Shown here: positions 1 through 8,634 of the stretch, piece after piece
Layout of the letters: every line of letters starts with the position of its first letter
Numbering within the stretch: position 1 is the first letter of the stretch
Assembly: GCA_910587355.1 (NCBI GenBank)
Contig: CAJUKF010000016.1
Location: forward strand, 1-51,292
Length of the DNA stretch: 51,292 nt
Source: an uncultured Muribaculaceae bacterium
GTDB lineage: Bacteria; Bacteroidota; Bacteroidia; Bacteroidales; Muribaculaceae
Direction: 5' to 3'
Made by a program: the position numbers and the translations under genes
Notes under the pieces: generated by a model
Told to the model about the DNA's origin: nothing
Databases searched by the model: none
The model's input: the letters and a program-made list of their open reading frames with translations, nothing else

Positions 1-43
1 TGATTTTTTATTCTGCCGGTGTAAAAATCTCATGATTTTTATC

Positions 44-51
44 TACATTTG
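44..51 (+). promoter_or_regulatory. Bacteroidetes -7 promoter element for the ABC-F gene
   Basis: TACATTTG fits the TAnnTTTG consensus. It lies 18 bp before the ATG at 70 and covers the alternative TTG start at 49, so transcription should begin downstream of that TTG and the ATG at 70 is the real start. No clear -33 TTG is visible at the usual spacing. Confidence 0.55.
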
Positions 52-69
52 CAAAATAGTACGACAGCA

Positions 70-1935
70 ATGGCAAATTTCCTCAACATAGAGAATCTTA
101 CCAAGAGTTACGGCGACCGGTTGCTCTTCGGCGATGTGACATTCGGGGTCGACGAAGGCGATAAAATAGGCATAGTGGCGCGCAACGGCACGGGCAAATC
201 GACCCTGCTGCGAATACTCGCGGGCCAGGAAAGCGCCGACAGCGGCAATGTGGTTTTCCGCAACGGCATACGCATCGGTTATCTGCCTCAGGAGCCGGAG
301 TTCAAGCCCAGAATGACTGTGATTGAGGCCGCTATTGACAGCGACGACCCCGTGGCTACGGTGGTGCGCCGCTACAGCGAGGCAATTGCGTCGGGCGACC
401 CGAAGGCAGGCGAGGAGGCCGTGCACGAAATGGATGCCACAGGGGCCTGGGATTACGAAGACCGTCTAAGACAGTTGCTTACGCGCTTCGGACTCGGAGA
501 TTTCAGCGCATCGGTCGAGAAACTGAGCGGAGGCCAGAGGAAGCGGCTCGCCATTGCACGCACAATCATGGCCGAGCCCGATTTCCTTATTCTTGACGAG
601 CCTACCAACCACCTTGACATAAGCACTATAGAATGGCTTGAGACTTATCTGAAGCGTTCGCGCGCCACACTGCTGATGGTGACTCACGACCGTTATTTCC
701 TCGACCGTGTGTGCAGCAAGATAATCGAGCTGGACGACTGTTCGGTGTTCGAGGTCGAAGGCAACTACGACATGTATCTGCGGCGCCGCGCCGAACGCAT
801 AGAAGCCATGACGGCCGAAGTGGCGCGCGTACGAAACACACTGCGCCGTGAGCAGGAATGGATGAGCCGTCAGCCACAGGCCCGCGGCGGCAAGGCGAAA
901 TTCCGCATCGACAATTTCTATGACCTGAAGGAGCGCTCCAAAATGACGCATGTAGAGCGCAATGTGCGGCTCGATGCAGAGAGCTCGCGTGTCGGCTCCA
1001 AGATATTCGAGGCCGAGCATATAAGCAAACGCTTCGGCGACAAGGTGATACTCGATGACTTCACCTATACTTTCGCACCCGGGGAAAAACTCGGCATAGT
1101 GGGTGTGAACGGCGTAGGCAAGTCGACATTCATAAAAATGCTGCAAGGGCTTGTGAAGCAGGACAGTGGCGAGTGGAATGTGGGCGAGACCGTGCGCTTC
1201 GGCTATTACAGCCAGGACGGCATAAAATTCAACGAGCAGGAAAAAGTGGTCGATGCCGTGTCGCGTCTGGCCGAAGACATACGCATCGCCGAAGGCGTGA
1301 GTCTGTCGCCGATGCAGTATCTGCAGCGTTTTCTTTTCTCGCCCGCGGACCAGCAGAAATACATACACACGCTGAGCGGCGGCGAGCGGTGTCGCCTTCA
1401 CCTCGCGACGGTGCTTATGCGCCGTCCTAATTTCCTTATTCTCGACGAGCCTACCAATGACCTCGACATAATCACCCTCGGCATACTCGAAGAGTATCTC
1501 GCAGAGTTCAAGGGCTGTGTGATAGTGGTGAGCCACGACCGATTCTTCCTCGACAACATCGTTGACCATATATTCGTAATGGAGGGCGACGGCGTTGTGA
1601 AAGATTTTCCGGGCAATTACTCGGATTATCGCGCATATCTCGACAACGTGGCGAAGGAACAGCCGAAAAAGGCACCCGAGAGCAAGGAAGAGCCTGTGCG
1701 CCGCCGTGCCGAACGGCCTGTGAAGCTCACTTTCAAGGAGCGGAAAGAACTGGAGGCGCTCGATGCCGAACTCAAGGCCCTGAATGATGAAAAGAAAGTG
1801 CTTGAGGCATTTTTCGCCTTGGGCGAGACATGCGCTCCAGACGAGTTTGCCGCCCGTTCGCAGCGCTATGCGGCGCTCGGCGACATAATCGATGAAAAAG
1901 AAATGAGGTGGCTCGAACTCTCGGAAAAAGAATAA
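70..1935 (+). CDS. ABC-F family ATPase (Uup-like), 621 aa
   Basis: Soluble ABC protein with two nucleotide-binding domains and no membrane segments, the ABC-F layout; members act on ribosomes or in nucleic-acid processes. Each half has a Walker A (GRNGTGKS-like ARNGTGKST, then GVNGVGKST), an LSGGQ/LSGGE signature, and a Walker B (LILDEPTNHLD; LILDEPTNDLD). An interdomain linker rich in Arg and Glu lies near residues 240-310. A charged C-terminal tail after about residue 540, rich in Lys and Glu, looks like the Uup-type coiled coil. The ATG at 70 was chosen because the upstream TTG lies inside the promoter. The stop is 6 bp before a TonB-dependent receptor, so the two may be co-transcribed. 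Family is sure; the exact subgroup (Uup rather than EttA or an antibiotic-resistance type) is inferred from the tail. Confidence 0.93.
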   Translation: MANFLNIENLTKSYGDRLLFGDVTFGVDEGDKIGIVARNGTGKSTLLRILAGQESADSGNVVFRNGIRIGYLPQEPEFKPRMTVIEAAIDSDDPVATVVRRYSEAIASGDPKAGEEAVHEMDATGAWDYEDRLRQLLTRFGLGDFSASVEKLSGGQRKRLAIARTIMAEPDFLILDEPTNHLDISTIEWLETYLKRSRATLLMVTHDRYFLDRVCSKIIELDDCSVFEVEGNYDMYLRRRAERIEAMTAEVARVRNTLRREQEWMSRQPQARGGKAKFRIDNFYDLKERSKMTHVERNVRLDAESSRVGSKIFEAEHISKRFGDKVILDDFTYTFAPGEKLGIVGVNGVGKSTFIKMLQGLVKQDSGEWNVGETVRFGYYSQDGIKFNEQEKVVDAVSRLAEDIRIAEGVSLSPMQYLQRFLFSPADQQKYIHTLSGGERCRLHLATVLMRRPNFLILDEPTNDLDIITLGILEEYLAEFKGCVIVVSHDRFFLDNIVDHIFVMEGDGVVKDFPGNYSDYRAYLDNVAKEQPKKAPESKEEPVRRRAERPVKLTFKERKELEALDAELKALNDEKKVLEAFFALGETCAPDEFAARSQRYAALGDIIDEKEMRWLELSEKE

Positions 1936-1941
1936 AAACCT

Positions 1942-4170
1942 ATGATAAAATATCTACTCCCTGCCGTCTGCTCAGCCGCATGTGCCATATGCGCCGCGGC
2001 GGTGCAGCCATACGACACCGTGGCTCCGGCCCACCGTCTCAAACCGCTCGAAGTGCTCGGCGTGAAGCAGAATCCGGCCGGCATGGCTGTTGAGGCCGTG
2101 ACAAGAATTTCTGGGGCGGAAGCCCGGCTGCTGGATGTGGAATCGGCAAAGGGCGTGAGCCTGATAGCGCCGAACTTCTATATGCCCGACTACGGGTCGC
2201 GCATGACATCGTCGATTTATGTGCGCGGACTCGGCACACGCATCGACCAGCCGGTGGTGGGCCTCTCGGTGGACAATATACCGTATCTCAACAAAGACAA
2301 CTATGACTTCGACATCGCCGATATAGAAAGTATAGAAATACTCCGCGGCGCACAGTCGATACTCAACGGCCGCAACACCATGGGCGGCCAAATCAACATA
2401 CGCACACTGTCGCCGCTGCGCACACGCGGCCTGCGCGCAATGGTACAATACGGCTCACGCAATACTGTAACGGCATCAGCGGGGTATTACGGAAAACTCT
2501 CCGAAGGCCTCGGCATGGCTCTCACGGGCCAGTTCAGACACACGGACGGCTTTTTCCGAAACTCATATACTGGCAAGAAAATCGACCATGAGAATTCGGG
2601 CTCGGTGAGGTGGAAAACCGCATGGCAGCCATCCGGGCGGCTATCGCTATCGAATGTTGCCATGGTGAGCGCCAACAAACAGGGAGGTTATCCCTATGCC
2701 TCGCTCGCTACGGGCGAAATATCGTATAACGACACATGTGCCTACCGGCGGACGGCATTTGCCGACGGTCTGACCGTGGCATGGGCCGGAAAGAGGGTGG
2801 TGGTTACATCGGTGACATCGCTCCAGTATCTCGACGACCGCATGAACCTCGACCAGGATTTCCTTCCGCTCGATTATTTCACGCTGACGCAGGCCCGTAA
2901 GGAATGGTCGTTCACTGAAGACCTTTTCACACGCGGCACGCGAGGTGCCTACGGCTGGCTCGGAGGCGTATTCGCTTTCTACAAAAGCACCGATATGGAC
3001 GCGCCTGTGACATTCAAGGATACAGGCATACGAGAGCTGATAGAGAAGCACCGCAACGGTGTGAATCCCGACTATCCGATAGAGTGGGATACGCGCAGAT
3101 TTACGCTCGGCAGCAATTTCAGGCTTAAGACGGGCGGCTTCGCCGTCTATCACGAAAGCACATACAAGACCGGCCAATGGAATTTCGAGGCCGGTGTGCG
3201 TCTTGACATAGAGCACGCATCACTCAACTATCACAGCGATGCAACGACCGGCTACACCACATATCATGTGTTGCCCGACGGACAGCGCGAGGTATATTCA
3301 CATACGCCGCTCGACATACACGACACGGGAGATTTGTCGAAAACTTTCGTGCGGCTTCTGCCGAAAGTGACCGTTTCATACGACTTTGACAATATATCGT
3401 CTTATCTTACCTTCTCGGAGGGCTACAAGGCCGGAGGTTTCAATACCCAGATGTTCAGTGACGTGCTTCAGCAGCGCCTTATGGCTACCATGGGCATGAG
3501 CGCGCTTTACAAGCTTGAGGACATCGTGGCGTACAATCCTGAATACAGTCTCAACTATGAGGTCGGGTTCCACTCGCATTTCTTCTCTCAGTGTCCGCTT
3601 GACATAGATTTGGCGCTTTTCTATATAGACTGCCGCAATCAGCAGATGACGGTGTTCCCGGAAGGTACGACCACAGGGCGCCTGATGACCAACGCCGGAC
3701 GCACACGCAGTTTCGGCGGCGAGATATCTCTCAAATGGCAACCTACGGAAGATTTGCTTCTGCGCGCGGATTACGGCTACACCAACGCGACATTCCGCAA
3801 ATACAACGACGGACGGACGGATTATAAAGGCAAACGGGTGCCCTATGCGCCGTCGAATACACTTTTCGGACAGTTCACATACCGGGCCGAGCCTCTGCGG
3901 TTCGCCGGAATCACGCCGTCAGTCACGGCGACGGCTCGCTGCGTGGGACCTATTTATTGGAATGAATCAAACACCGCCCGGCAGCCGTTCTACTGTCTTC
4001 CCGGTCTCGAAATCGGGTTTGATGCAGAAAACTGGAGCCTGCGGTTTAGTGGCAGCAATCTCTCCGGGGCACATTACGACACCTTCTATTTCATGTCAAT
4101 CGGCAATGCCTTCGTTCAGCGCGGCCTGCCGAGGAGATTCGATGTGACTTTCAGAGTGGCACTGAGGTGA
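1942..4170 (+). CDS. TonB-dependent outer-membrane receptor, 742 aa
   Basis: Predicted outer-membrane beta-barrel that imports a ligand using TonB energy. It has a signal peptide (about residues 1-20, ending near CAAAVQP), a plug domain at about 55-165 with the typical IYVRGLG, ESIEILRGAQS and GGQINI motifs, then a long barrel ending in an aromatic-rich C-terminus (FDVTFRVALR). There is no N-terminal carboxypeptidase-D-like domain and no SusD gene next to it. It is therefore a classical receptor of the siderophore or cofactor type rather than a SusC; the ligand cannot be told from sequence. It begins 6 bp after the ABC-F stop. Confidence 0.9.
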   Translation: MIKYLLPAVCSAACAICAAAVQPYDTVAPAHRLKPLEVLGVKQNPAGMAVEAVTRISGAEARLLDVESAKGVSLIAPNFYMPDYGSRMTSSIYVRGLGTRIDQPVVGLSVDNIPYLNKDNYDFDIADIESIEILRGAQSILNGRNTMGGQINIRTLSPLRTRGLRAMVQYGSRNTVTASAGYYGKLSEGLGMALTGQFRHTDGFFRNSYTGKKIDHENSGSVRWKTAWQPSGRLSLSNVAMVSANKQGGYPYASLATGEISYNDTCAYRRTAFADGLTVAWAGKRVVVTSVTSLQYLDDRMNLDQDFLPLDYFTLTQARKEWSFTEDLFTRGTRGAYGWLGGVFAFYKSTDMDAPVTFKDTGIRELIEKHRNGVNPDYPIEWDTRRFTLGSNFRLKTGGFAVYHESTYKTGQWNFEAGVRLDIEHASLNYHSDATTGYTTYHVLPDGQREVYSHTPLDIHDTGDLSKTFVRLLPKVTVSYDFDNISSYLTFSEGYKAGGFNTQMFSDVLQQRLMATMGMSALYKLEDIVAYNPEYSLNYEVGFHSHFFSQCPLDIDLALFYIDCRNQQMTVFPEGTTTGRLMTNAGRTRSFGGEISLKWQPTEDLLLRADYGYTNATFRKYNDGRTDYKGKRVPYAPSNTLFGQFTYRAEPLRFAGITPSVTATARCVGPIYWNESNTARQPFYCLPGLEIGFDAENWSLRFSGSNLSGAHYDTFYFMSIGNAFVQRGLPRRFDVTFRVALR

Positions 4171-4209
4171 GATTGTATAATTAGCCACAAGTTGTTGTCT
4201 AAAGTTATT

Positions 4210-4217
4210 TATTTTTG
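4210..4217 (+). promoter_or_regulatory. Possible -7 element upstream of the small HTH gene
   Basis: TATTTTTG fits TAnnTTTG and lies 47 bp before the ATG at 4265. The nearest TTG triplets (4192-4197) are only 12-15 bp upstream, closer than the usual 19-21 bp, so the match is weak. Confidence 0.3.
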
Positions 4218-4264
4218 GCGCTATGATTCTTTTTGTAGTGATTAACCGATAAAACCTTTGACTT

Positions 4265-4531
4265 ATGAGAACCTCCAACATTTCTTTACGAGAAATCTTC
4301 AATGAGATTCCTCTGGCGAAGCGGGAGGAAACCAGACTCTCTTTTGCTATCTCTAACAGACTGGACGCGCTTATGCGAGAAAAGGGCTTGAATAAAAAGC
4401 AGTTTGCCGACGCCCTCGGTAAACGGCCCAACGAAATAACACGTTGGCTGAGTGGCGAACATAATTTTACTATCTCGACCCTTGCAATGTTGTCTTCTTT
4501 CTTCGGACAGCCGATTGTTTCAGTCTGTTGA
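4265..4531 (+). CDS. Small XRE-family helix-turn-helix protein, 88 aa
   Basis: Probable DNA-binding protein. Residues about 40-80 form a Cro/CI-type helix-turn-helix: LMREKGLNKKQFADALGK, then EITRWLSGEHNF, the usual turn and recognition-helix pattern. Proteins of this size and type in Bacteroidetes are often antitoxins (HigA-like), but no toxin-like gene lies on either side, so it may be an orphan antitoxin or a small repressor. The frame runs on its own from ATG 4265 to TGA 4531, between the receptor and the polyprenyl synthetase promoter. Function beyond DNA binding is not supported. Confidence 0.75.
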   Translation: MRTSNISLREIFNEIPLAKREETRLSFAISNRLDALMREKGLNKKQFADALGKRPNEITRWLSGEHNFTISTLAMLSSFFGQPIVSVC

Positions 4532-4546
4532 ACTTACTAAGGAAAA

Positions 4547-4577
4547 TTGCCCAGTTGGCGGAAAATTTGTAACTTTG
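4547..4577 (+). promoter_or_regulatory. Promoter of the polyprenyl synthetase-tatD-purT operon
   Basis: -33 TTG at 4547-4549, a 20-bp spacer, then -7 TAACTTTG at 4570-4577; both elements and the spacing fit the Bacteroidetes consensus. The predicted start of transcription is near 4582, about 20 nt before the ATG at 4602. This argues against the longer reading frame that opens at 4452. Confidence 0.75.
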
Positions 4578-4601
4578 CAGCAACTGAGTAACTCGCTTCA
4601 C

Positions 4602-5567
4602 ATGGAATTCTCAATCGACTATTTCACCCGTCTTGCCGACGAAGCCGTATCGCAAATCAAGTATCCCGATGTATGTGCCGGTCTTTACGAGCCCATACGT
4701 TACGCCATGGGCGCCGGCGGCAAGCGTCTGCGCCCATCGCTCTGCATGGCTGTATATGCGGCGCTGACACATGGCAATCCGCTCGATGTAATCAGCCAGG
4801 CCACGGCGCTGGAGATGTATCACAACTTCACGCTGCTTCACGACGATGTGATGGACAACGCCGATTTGCGCCGCGGCCAGCCAACGGTTCACCGTAAATG
4901 GGATGCCAATACGGCGATTCTGTCGGGCGACACGATGCTTTCGATGGCCTACGGTATGCTTGCCAAAGATGCCGGCGAGCGTTTCCGTGCGGTATTCGAC
5001 GTGTTCAACCGTACGGCTCTCGAAATCGACGAGGGCCAGCAGCTCGATATGGAATTCGAGACACGTCGCCGCGTCACCATTGAGGAATACATGGAGATGA
5101 TAAGGCTGAAAACGTCGGTTCTTCTCGGGTGTGCATGTCAGATTGGCGCGATAATGGCCGGAGCGTCGGAAGAAGTATGCGAGAAGTTCTATAATTACGG
5201 CATTTCGCTCGGCCTTGCATTCCAGCTTCAGGACGACTGGCTCGATACATTCGGCGACCCAGTGATTTTCGGCAAGGAAATCGGGGGCGACATAGTGAAC
5301 AAGAAGAAAACCTGGCTTCTGATAACTTCTCTGGCCGAGGCCGAGGAGGAGGTGGAGGGAATTCTCGGTGAAGACCTCGTACCTGAAGAGCGCGTCACGC
5401 AGATTAAACGCGTATACGACCATTTGGGTCTCTCGAAGCGCTGTGCGGCAGTGGCGATGCGCTATGCCGACGAGGCAGTGGCCGCCCTACGAGGTGTGGC
5501 TCTTGACCGCGATGCCGAGGATTTCTTTGTAGATTTGGCACATAAGGCCGCCACACGCAATCACTGA
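4602..5567 (+). CDS. Polyprenyl (isoprenoid) diphosphate synthase, 321 aa
   Basis: Trans-prenyltransferase that condenses isopentenyl diphosphate with an allylic diphosphate to make a quinone or lipid-carrier precursor. Both Asp-rich motifs are present: DDVMD at residues 81-85, followed by LRRGQP, and DDWLD at 211-215. GGKRLRP (39-45) is the usual substrate-binding segment. Phe76, five residues before the first Asp motif, is aromatic, which in this family tends to limit product length; a short to medium chain product is an inference. The ATG at 4602 is used because a good promoter lies just upstream, inside the longer frame. The TGA overlaps the ATG of the TatD gene by one base, which implies translational coupling. 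Confidence 0.93.
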   Translation: MEFSIDYFTRLADEAVSQIKYPDVCAGLYEPIRYAMGAGGKRLRPSLCMAVYAALTHGNPLDVISQATALEMYHNFTLLHDDVMDNADLRRGQPTVHRKWDANTAILSGDTMLSMAYGMLAKDAGERFRAVFDVFNRTALEIDEGQQLDMEFETRRRVTIEEYMEMIRLKTSVLLGCACQIGAIMAGASEEVCEKFYNYGISLGLAFQLQDDWLDTFGDPVIFGKEIGGDIVNKKKTWLLITSLAEAEEEVEGILGEDLVPEERVTQIKRVYDHLGLSKRCAAVAMRYADEAVAALRGVALDRDAEDFFVDLAHKAATRNH

Positions 5568-6361
5568 TGGCTGTCGACACCCACACGCATCTCTATATGC
5601 CTGAATTCTCGGCTGAAGGCCAGCCGGAGGGTTCGTACGAGGGACAGTGTGCGGCCGTGGACCGTGCCGTAGAGAGCGGCGTGCGGATGATGCTTTTCCC
5701 GAATGTCAATGCCGACACCATAGAGCCAATGAAGGCAGTACACGCCATGCGGCCGGACGTGACGGCAATGGCTATGGGACTGCATCCCACTGAACTCGAC
5801 GAGCGCTGGCGCGACAGTCTTGAGGCGATACGGAATGAACTGTATTCCAACCCCGGACTGTATAAGGCCGTCGGCGAAATAGGCATTGACTTATACTGGG
5901 ACAAAAAATATGAAGGCGAACAGATGGAGGTGCTCGACACTCAGCTCGGCTGGGCTTCGGAACTCGGTATGCCCGTGATTATCCATTGCCGCGAGGGACT
6001 GGCGCAGTCGCTTGAAGTGCTTCAGGGTCACCGCGACGTGCCGGCTGTGTTTCACTGCTTCGGCGGGAGCATGGAAGATGTCGGGCTGATTCGGCGCACC
6101 GGCGACTATTACTTCGGCATCGGCGGCATTGTTACTTTTAAGAATTCAGATTTACGCAATGTGCTGCCGCAGATTGGCACAGAGCGTCTGCTCACCGAGA
6201 CAGACTCGCCATATCTTGCCCCTGTGCCACACCGCGGCAAGCGCAATGAAAGCGCATATATACCTCTTATCCTCAACTCTATGGCAGCGGCGCTCGGCAT
6301 GAGCCCGGAAGCGCTCGAAAAAGCCACAGTGCAGAATGCAAACAACTTATTCAAACTATAG
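5567..6361 (+). CDS. TatD family metal-dependent hydrolase/DNase, 264 aa
   Basis: TIM-barrel metallohydrolase of the TatD family, whose members act as 3'-5' exonucleases or related hydrolases. Motifs in order: DTHTHLY (residues 4-10, the HxH metal ligands), GLHPTELDE, VGEIGIDLYW (Glu ligand), IIHCREG, FHCFGGS, and LTETDSPYLAPVPHRGKRNE near the end, all typical. The length is normal. The start overlaps the stop of the polyprenyl synthetase, and purT follows 3 bp after the TAG stop, so the three genes form a tight operon. Confidence 0.93.
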   Translation: MAVDTHTHLYMPEFSAEGQPEGSYEGQCAAVDRAVESGVRMMLFPNVNADTIEPMKAVHAMRPDVTAMAMGLHPTELDERWRDSLEAIRNELYSNPGLYKAVGEIGIDLYWDKKYEGEQMEVLDTQLGWASELGMPVIIHCREGLAQSLEVLQGHRDVPAVFHCFGGSMEDVGLIRRTGDYYFGIGGIVTFKNSDLRNVLPQIGTERLLTETDSPYLAPVPHRGKRNESAYIPLILNSMAAALGMSPEALEKATVQNANNLFKL

Positions 6362-6364
6362 ACT

Positions 6365-7549
6365 ATGGCAAAAATCGGTTCTGTAATGACCCCCGTAGGC
6401 CGCAAGGCCCTTCTTTTAGGCAGCGGAGAGCTCGGCAAGGAAGTAGCTGTCGAGCTCCAGCGTCTGGGTGTTGAGGTAATCGCCTGCGACAAGTACCCCA
6501 ATGCTCCCGCAATGCAGGTGGCCCACCGCAGCTATGTGTTCAATATGCTCGACGGCGAGCGTATGCGTGAAATAGTGGAGAAAGAGAAGCCCGACCATAT
6601 CATTCCTGAAATCGAAGCTATCGCAACTCCCATGCTTGTGGAACTCGAGAAAGAAGGATATCACGTGACACCCACAGCCCGTGCGGCTTTCCTCACCATG
6701 AACCGTGAGGGCATACGCCGTCTCGCAGCCGAAGAACTCGGTCTGCCCACATCTCCCTACCGTTTCGCATCGACCTATGATGAATTCAAAAACGCCATTA
6801 CCGAAATCGGACTTCCGGTAGTAGTTAAGCCGGTGATGAGTTCGTCGGGCCACGGCCAGTCGACCGTTCGCGAGGAGAAAGACATTGAGGCCGCATGGCA
6901 CGAAGCTCAGGAAGGCGGCCGTGCCGGTGCAGGACGCGTGATAGTAGAGGGTTTTGTCGATTTCGACTATGAAATAACCCTGCTTACGGTGCGCAGCATT
7001 ACAGGCACTGTTTTCTGTGAACCCATAGGCCATATTCAGGTAAACGGCGATTACCGCTATTCATGGCAGCCGCAGCCCATGAGCGCTCAGGCACTGAAAG
7101 AGGCGCAGGCGGCAGCAGAGAAAATCACGACAGCACTCGGCGGCTACGGTATTTTCGGCGTGGAGCTCTTCGTGAAGGGCGACCACGTTATATTCAGCGA
7201 GGTATCGCCCCGTCCGCATGACACCGGCATGGTGACAATGATTTCGCAGGACATGAGCGAATTCGCCCTTCATGCACGCGCACTTCTCGGTCTGCCCGTT
7301 CCCGAAATACGCTTCCTCGGCCCGTCGGCATCGCGTGCCGTAGTTGTGGAAGGCGACACCGATAAAGTTGTGTTCGGCAATCTCGAGAAAGTGCTTGCCG
7401 AGCCCGGCACACAGCTCCGCATTTTCGGCAAGCCCGAAATCCACGGACACCGCCGTATGGGTGTGATTCTCGCTACGGCCGACACCGTCGATGCCGCACG
7501 CGAGAAAGCCGAGCGCGCATACAATGCCCTTGAGGTAGAAGTGCTCTAA
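6365..7549 (+). CDS. purT: Formate-dependent phosphoribosylglycinamide formyltransferase (GAR transformylase 2), 394 aa
   Basis: ATP-grasp enzyme that makes formyl-GAR from GAR, formate and ATP in purine synthesis, without a folate cofactor. The N-terminal preATP-grasp fold has LLLGSGELGKEVAVELQRLG. PEIEAIAT and the VVKPVMSSSGHGQS ATP-binding loop follow, then VEGFVDFDYEITLL, GYGIFGVELFVKGD and FSEVSPRPHDTGMVT. The family-specific segment near residue 360 (GHRRMGVILA) is also present. Length matches the family. It is the last gene of the operon starting at 4602; a hairpin follows about 30 bp later. Confidence 0.96.
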   Translation: MAKIGSVMTPVGRKALLLGSGELGKEVAVELQRLGVEVIACDKYPNAPAMQVAHRSYVFNMLDGERMREIVEKEKPDHIIPEIEAIATPMLVELEKEGYHVTPTARAAFLTMNREGIRRLAAEELGLPTSPYRFASTYDEFKNAITEIGLPVVVKPVMSSSGHGQSTVREEKDIEAAWHEAQEGGRAGAGRVIVEGFVDFDYEITLLTVRSITGTVFCEPIGHIQVNGDYRYSWQPQPMSAQALKEAQAAAEKITTALGGYGIFGVELFVKGDHVIFSEVSPRPHDTGMVTMISQDMSEFALHARALLGLPVPEIRFLGPSASRAVVVEGDTDKVVFGNLEKVLAEPGTQLRIFGKPEIHGHRRMGVILATADTVDAAREKAERAYNALEVEVL

Positions 7550-7579
7550 ACACTTCTGCCGGCAAGTTGTTAAAATATA

Positions 7580-7614
7580 TATCGGGAATCGTATCAAGTG
7601 TGCGGTTCCCGATA
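7580..7614 (+). terminator. Hairpin after purT
   Basis: Perfect 9-bp inverted repeat TATCGGGAA / TTCCCGATA (7580-7588 with 7606-7614), 17-nt loop, 31 bp after the purT stop. There is no strong T run, so termination is plausible rather than sure. Confidence 0.55.
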
Positions 7615-7640
7615 AATTATATTATGCGCTACATGTTGTT

Positions 7641-8597
7641 ATGGGAACAGATAAACAGATATGGAAACCTGACGTTCTCGGGCCGGGATTCGAGATGACT
7701 TATGTGCAGCAGCCCGACGACTACAGCGGCAAGGTGCGGTGCACTGTGGTGCGCAGATGTGCAGACGCGCCGTCGAACCGTGCCATACTGTATGTGCACG
7801 GCTTCAGCGACTATTTCTTTCATAAAGAAATGGCAGAGATGTTTGCCGGCAACGGCTACAATTTCTATGCCGTGGATTTGCGCAAATACGGACGTTCGCT
7901 GCTGCCGGGACAAAGAATGTTTCAGGTACGGGACATATATGAGTACTTTGCCGATATTGACGCAGCAATAGATATAATCGGCTCGGACGGGAACAGCGAG
8001 GCGGTGCTGCTGGGTCACTCGACAGGCGGCCTGACTACGTCGTTGTATATGACCGAGGCCCCGTCGCCCATGATTAAGGCACTGATGCTGAACAGCCCTT
8101 TCCTTGCATGGAATATGCCGCCGCTGATACGGGACGTAGCCATACCGGCGGTGGGTATGCTCGGCCGTTTCATGCCGAATGTGCATGTGCATCAGAAGGC
8201 CGACCGCGGATATGCGGAATCACTGTCGCAGGAGTACGGCGGTGAATGGAGTTACCGGAAAGACTGGAAGCCCGACGTTATGCCGGACCCCGACATGGGC
8301 TGGGTGAGGGCGATAGACAGGGCACAGAAAGAACTGCGGAAACGTAAAATCGGCGTGCCCGTTCTGCTTATGCATTCCGCTGCATCGGTAAGAAAAGGCG
8401 ACGGACCGGAGAAGTACCGTGGAGCCGATGCCATTCTCGATGTTAAGTCGATATCGAAGTACGGACGGCTACTTGGACCGGATGTCACGGAAGTGAACTT
8501 TGAGGGCGGCCTTCACGATTTGGCTCTGTCGAGAAAGGATGTAAGGGCGAAGATGTATGAGGTGATGCTCGGCTGGCTCAGGGAGGAAAGGGTGTGA
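7641..8597 (+). CDS. Alpha/beta hydrolase (serine aminopeptidase / monoacylglycerol-lipase-like), 318 aa
   Basis: Cytoplasmic alpha/beta-hydrolase with no signal peptide. The nucleophile elbow GHSTGG puts Ser127 as the catalytic serine. VHGFSDYFFHKEMAE (about 52-66) carries the oxyanion-hole segment and resembles the monoglyceride-lipase/S33 group, as does the long AVDLRKYGRS segment. His292 in GGLHDL is the likely catalytic His. The substrate is unknown; lysophospholipase or monoacylglycerol lipase is the nearest family guess. It stands alone on the plus strand, convergent with the histidine kinase gene 37 bp away. Confidence 0.82.
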   Translation: MGTDKQIWKPDVLGPGFEMTYVQQPDDYSGKVRCTVVRRCADAPSNRAILYVHGFSDYFFHKEMAEMFAGNGYNFYAVDLRKYGRSLLPGQRMFQVRDIYEYFADIDAAIDIIGSDGNSEAVLLGHSTGGLTTSLYMTEAPSPMIKALMLNSPFLAWNMPPLIRDVAIPAVGMLGRFMPNVHVHQKADRGYAESLSQEYGGEWSYRKDWKPDVMPDPDMGWVRAIDRAQKELRKRKIGVPVLLMHSAASVRKGDGPEKYRGADAILDVKSISKYGRLLGPDVTEVNFEGGLHDLALSRKDVRAKMYEVMLGWLREERV

Positions 8598-8634
8598 GGA
8601 AAAAATGATTCGTGTCATCTTTTCTTTATATGGC

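Noticed and set aside
49..69. TTG start seven codons upstream of the ABC-F ATG
   Set aside because: The TTG lies inside the -7 promoter element, so it would not be on the message.
4452..4601. 50-residue N-terminal extension of the polyprenyl synthetase
   Set aside because: It overlaps the HTH gene and crosses a good promoter; family members start near the ATG at 4602.
8599..8623. Bidirectional terminator between the hydrolase and the kinase genes
   Set aside because: Only a 4-bp ATGA/TCAT stem could be found between the A and T tracts; too weak to call.
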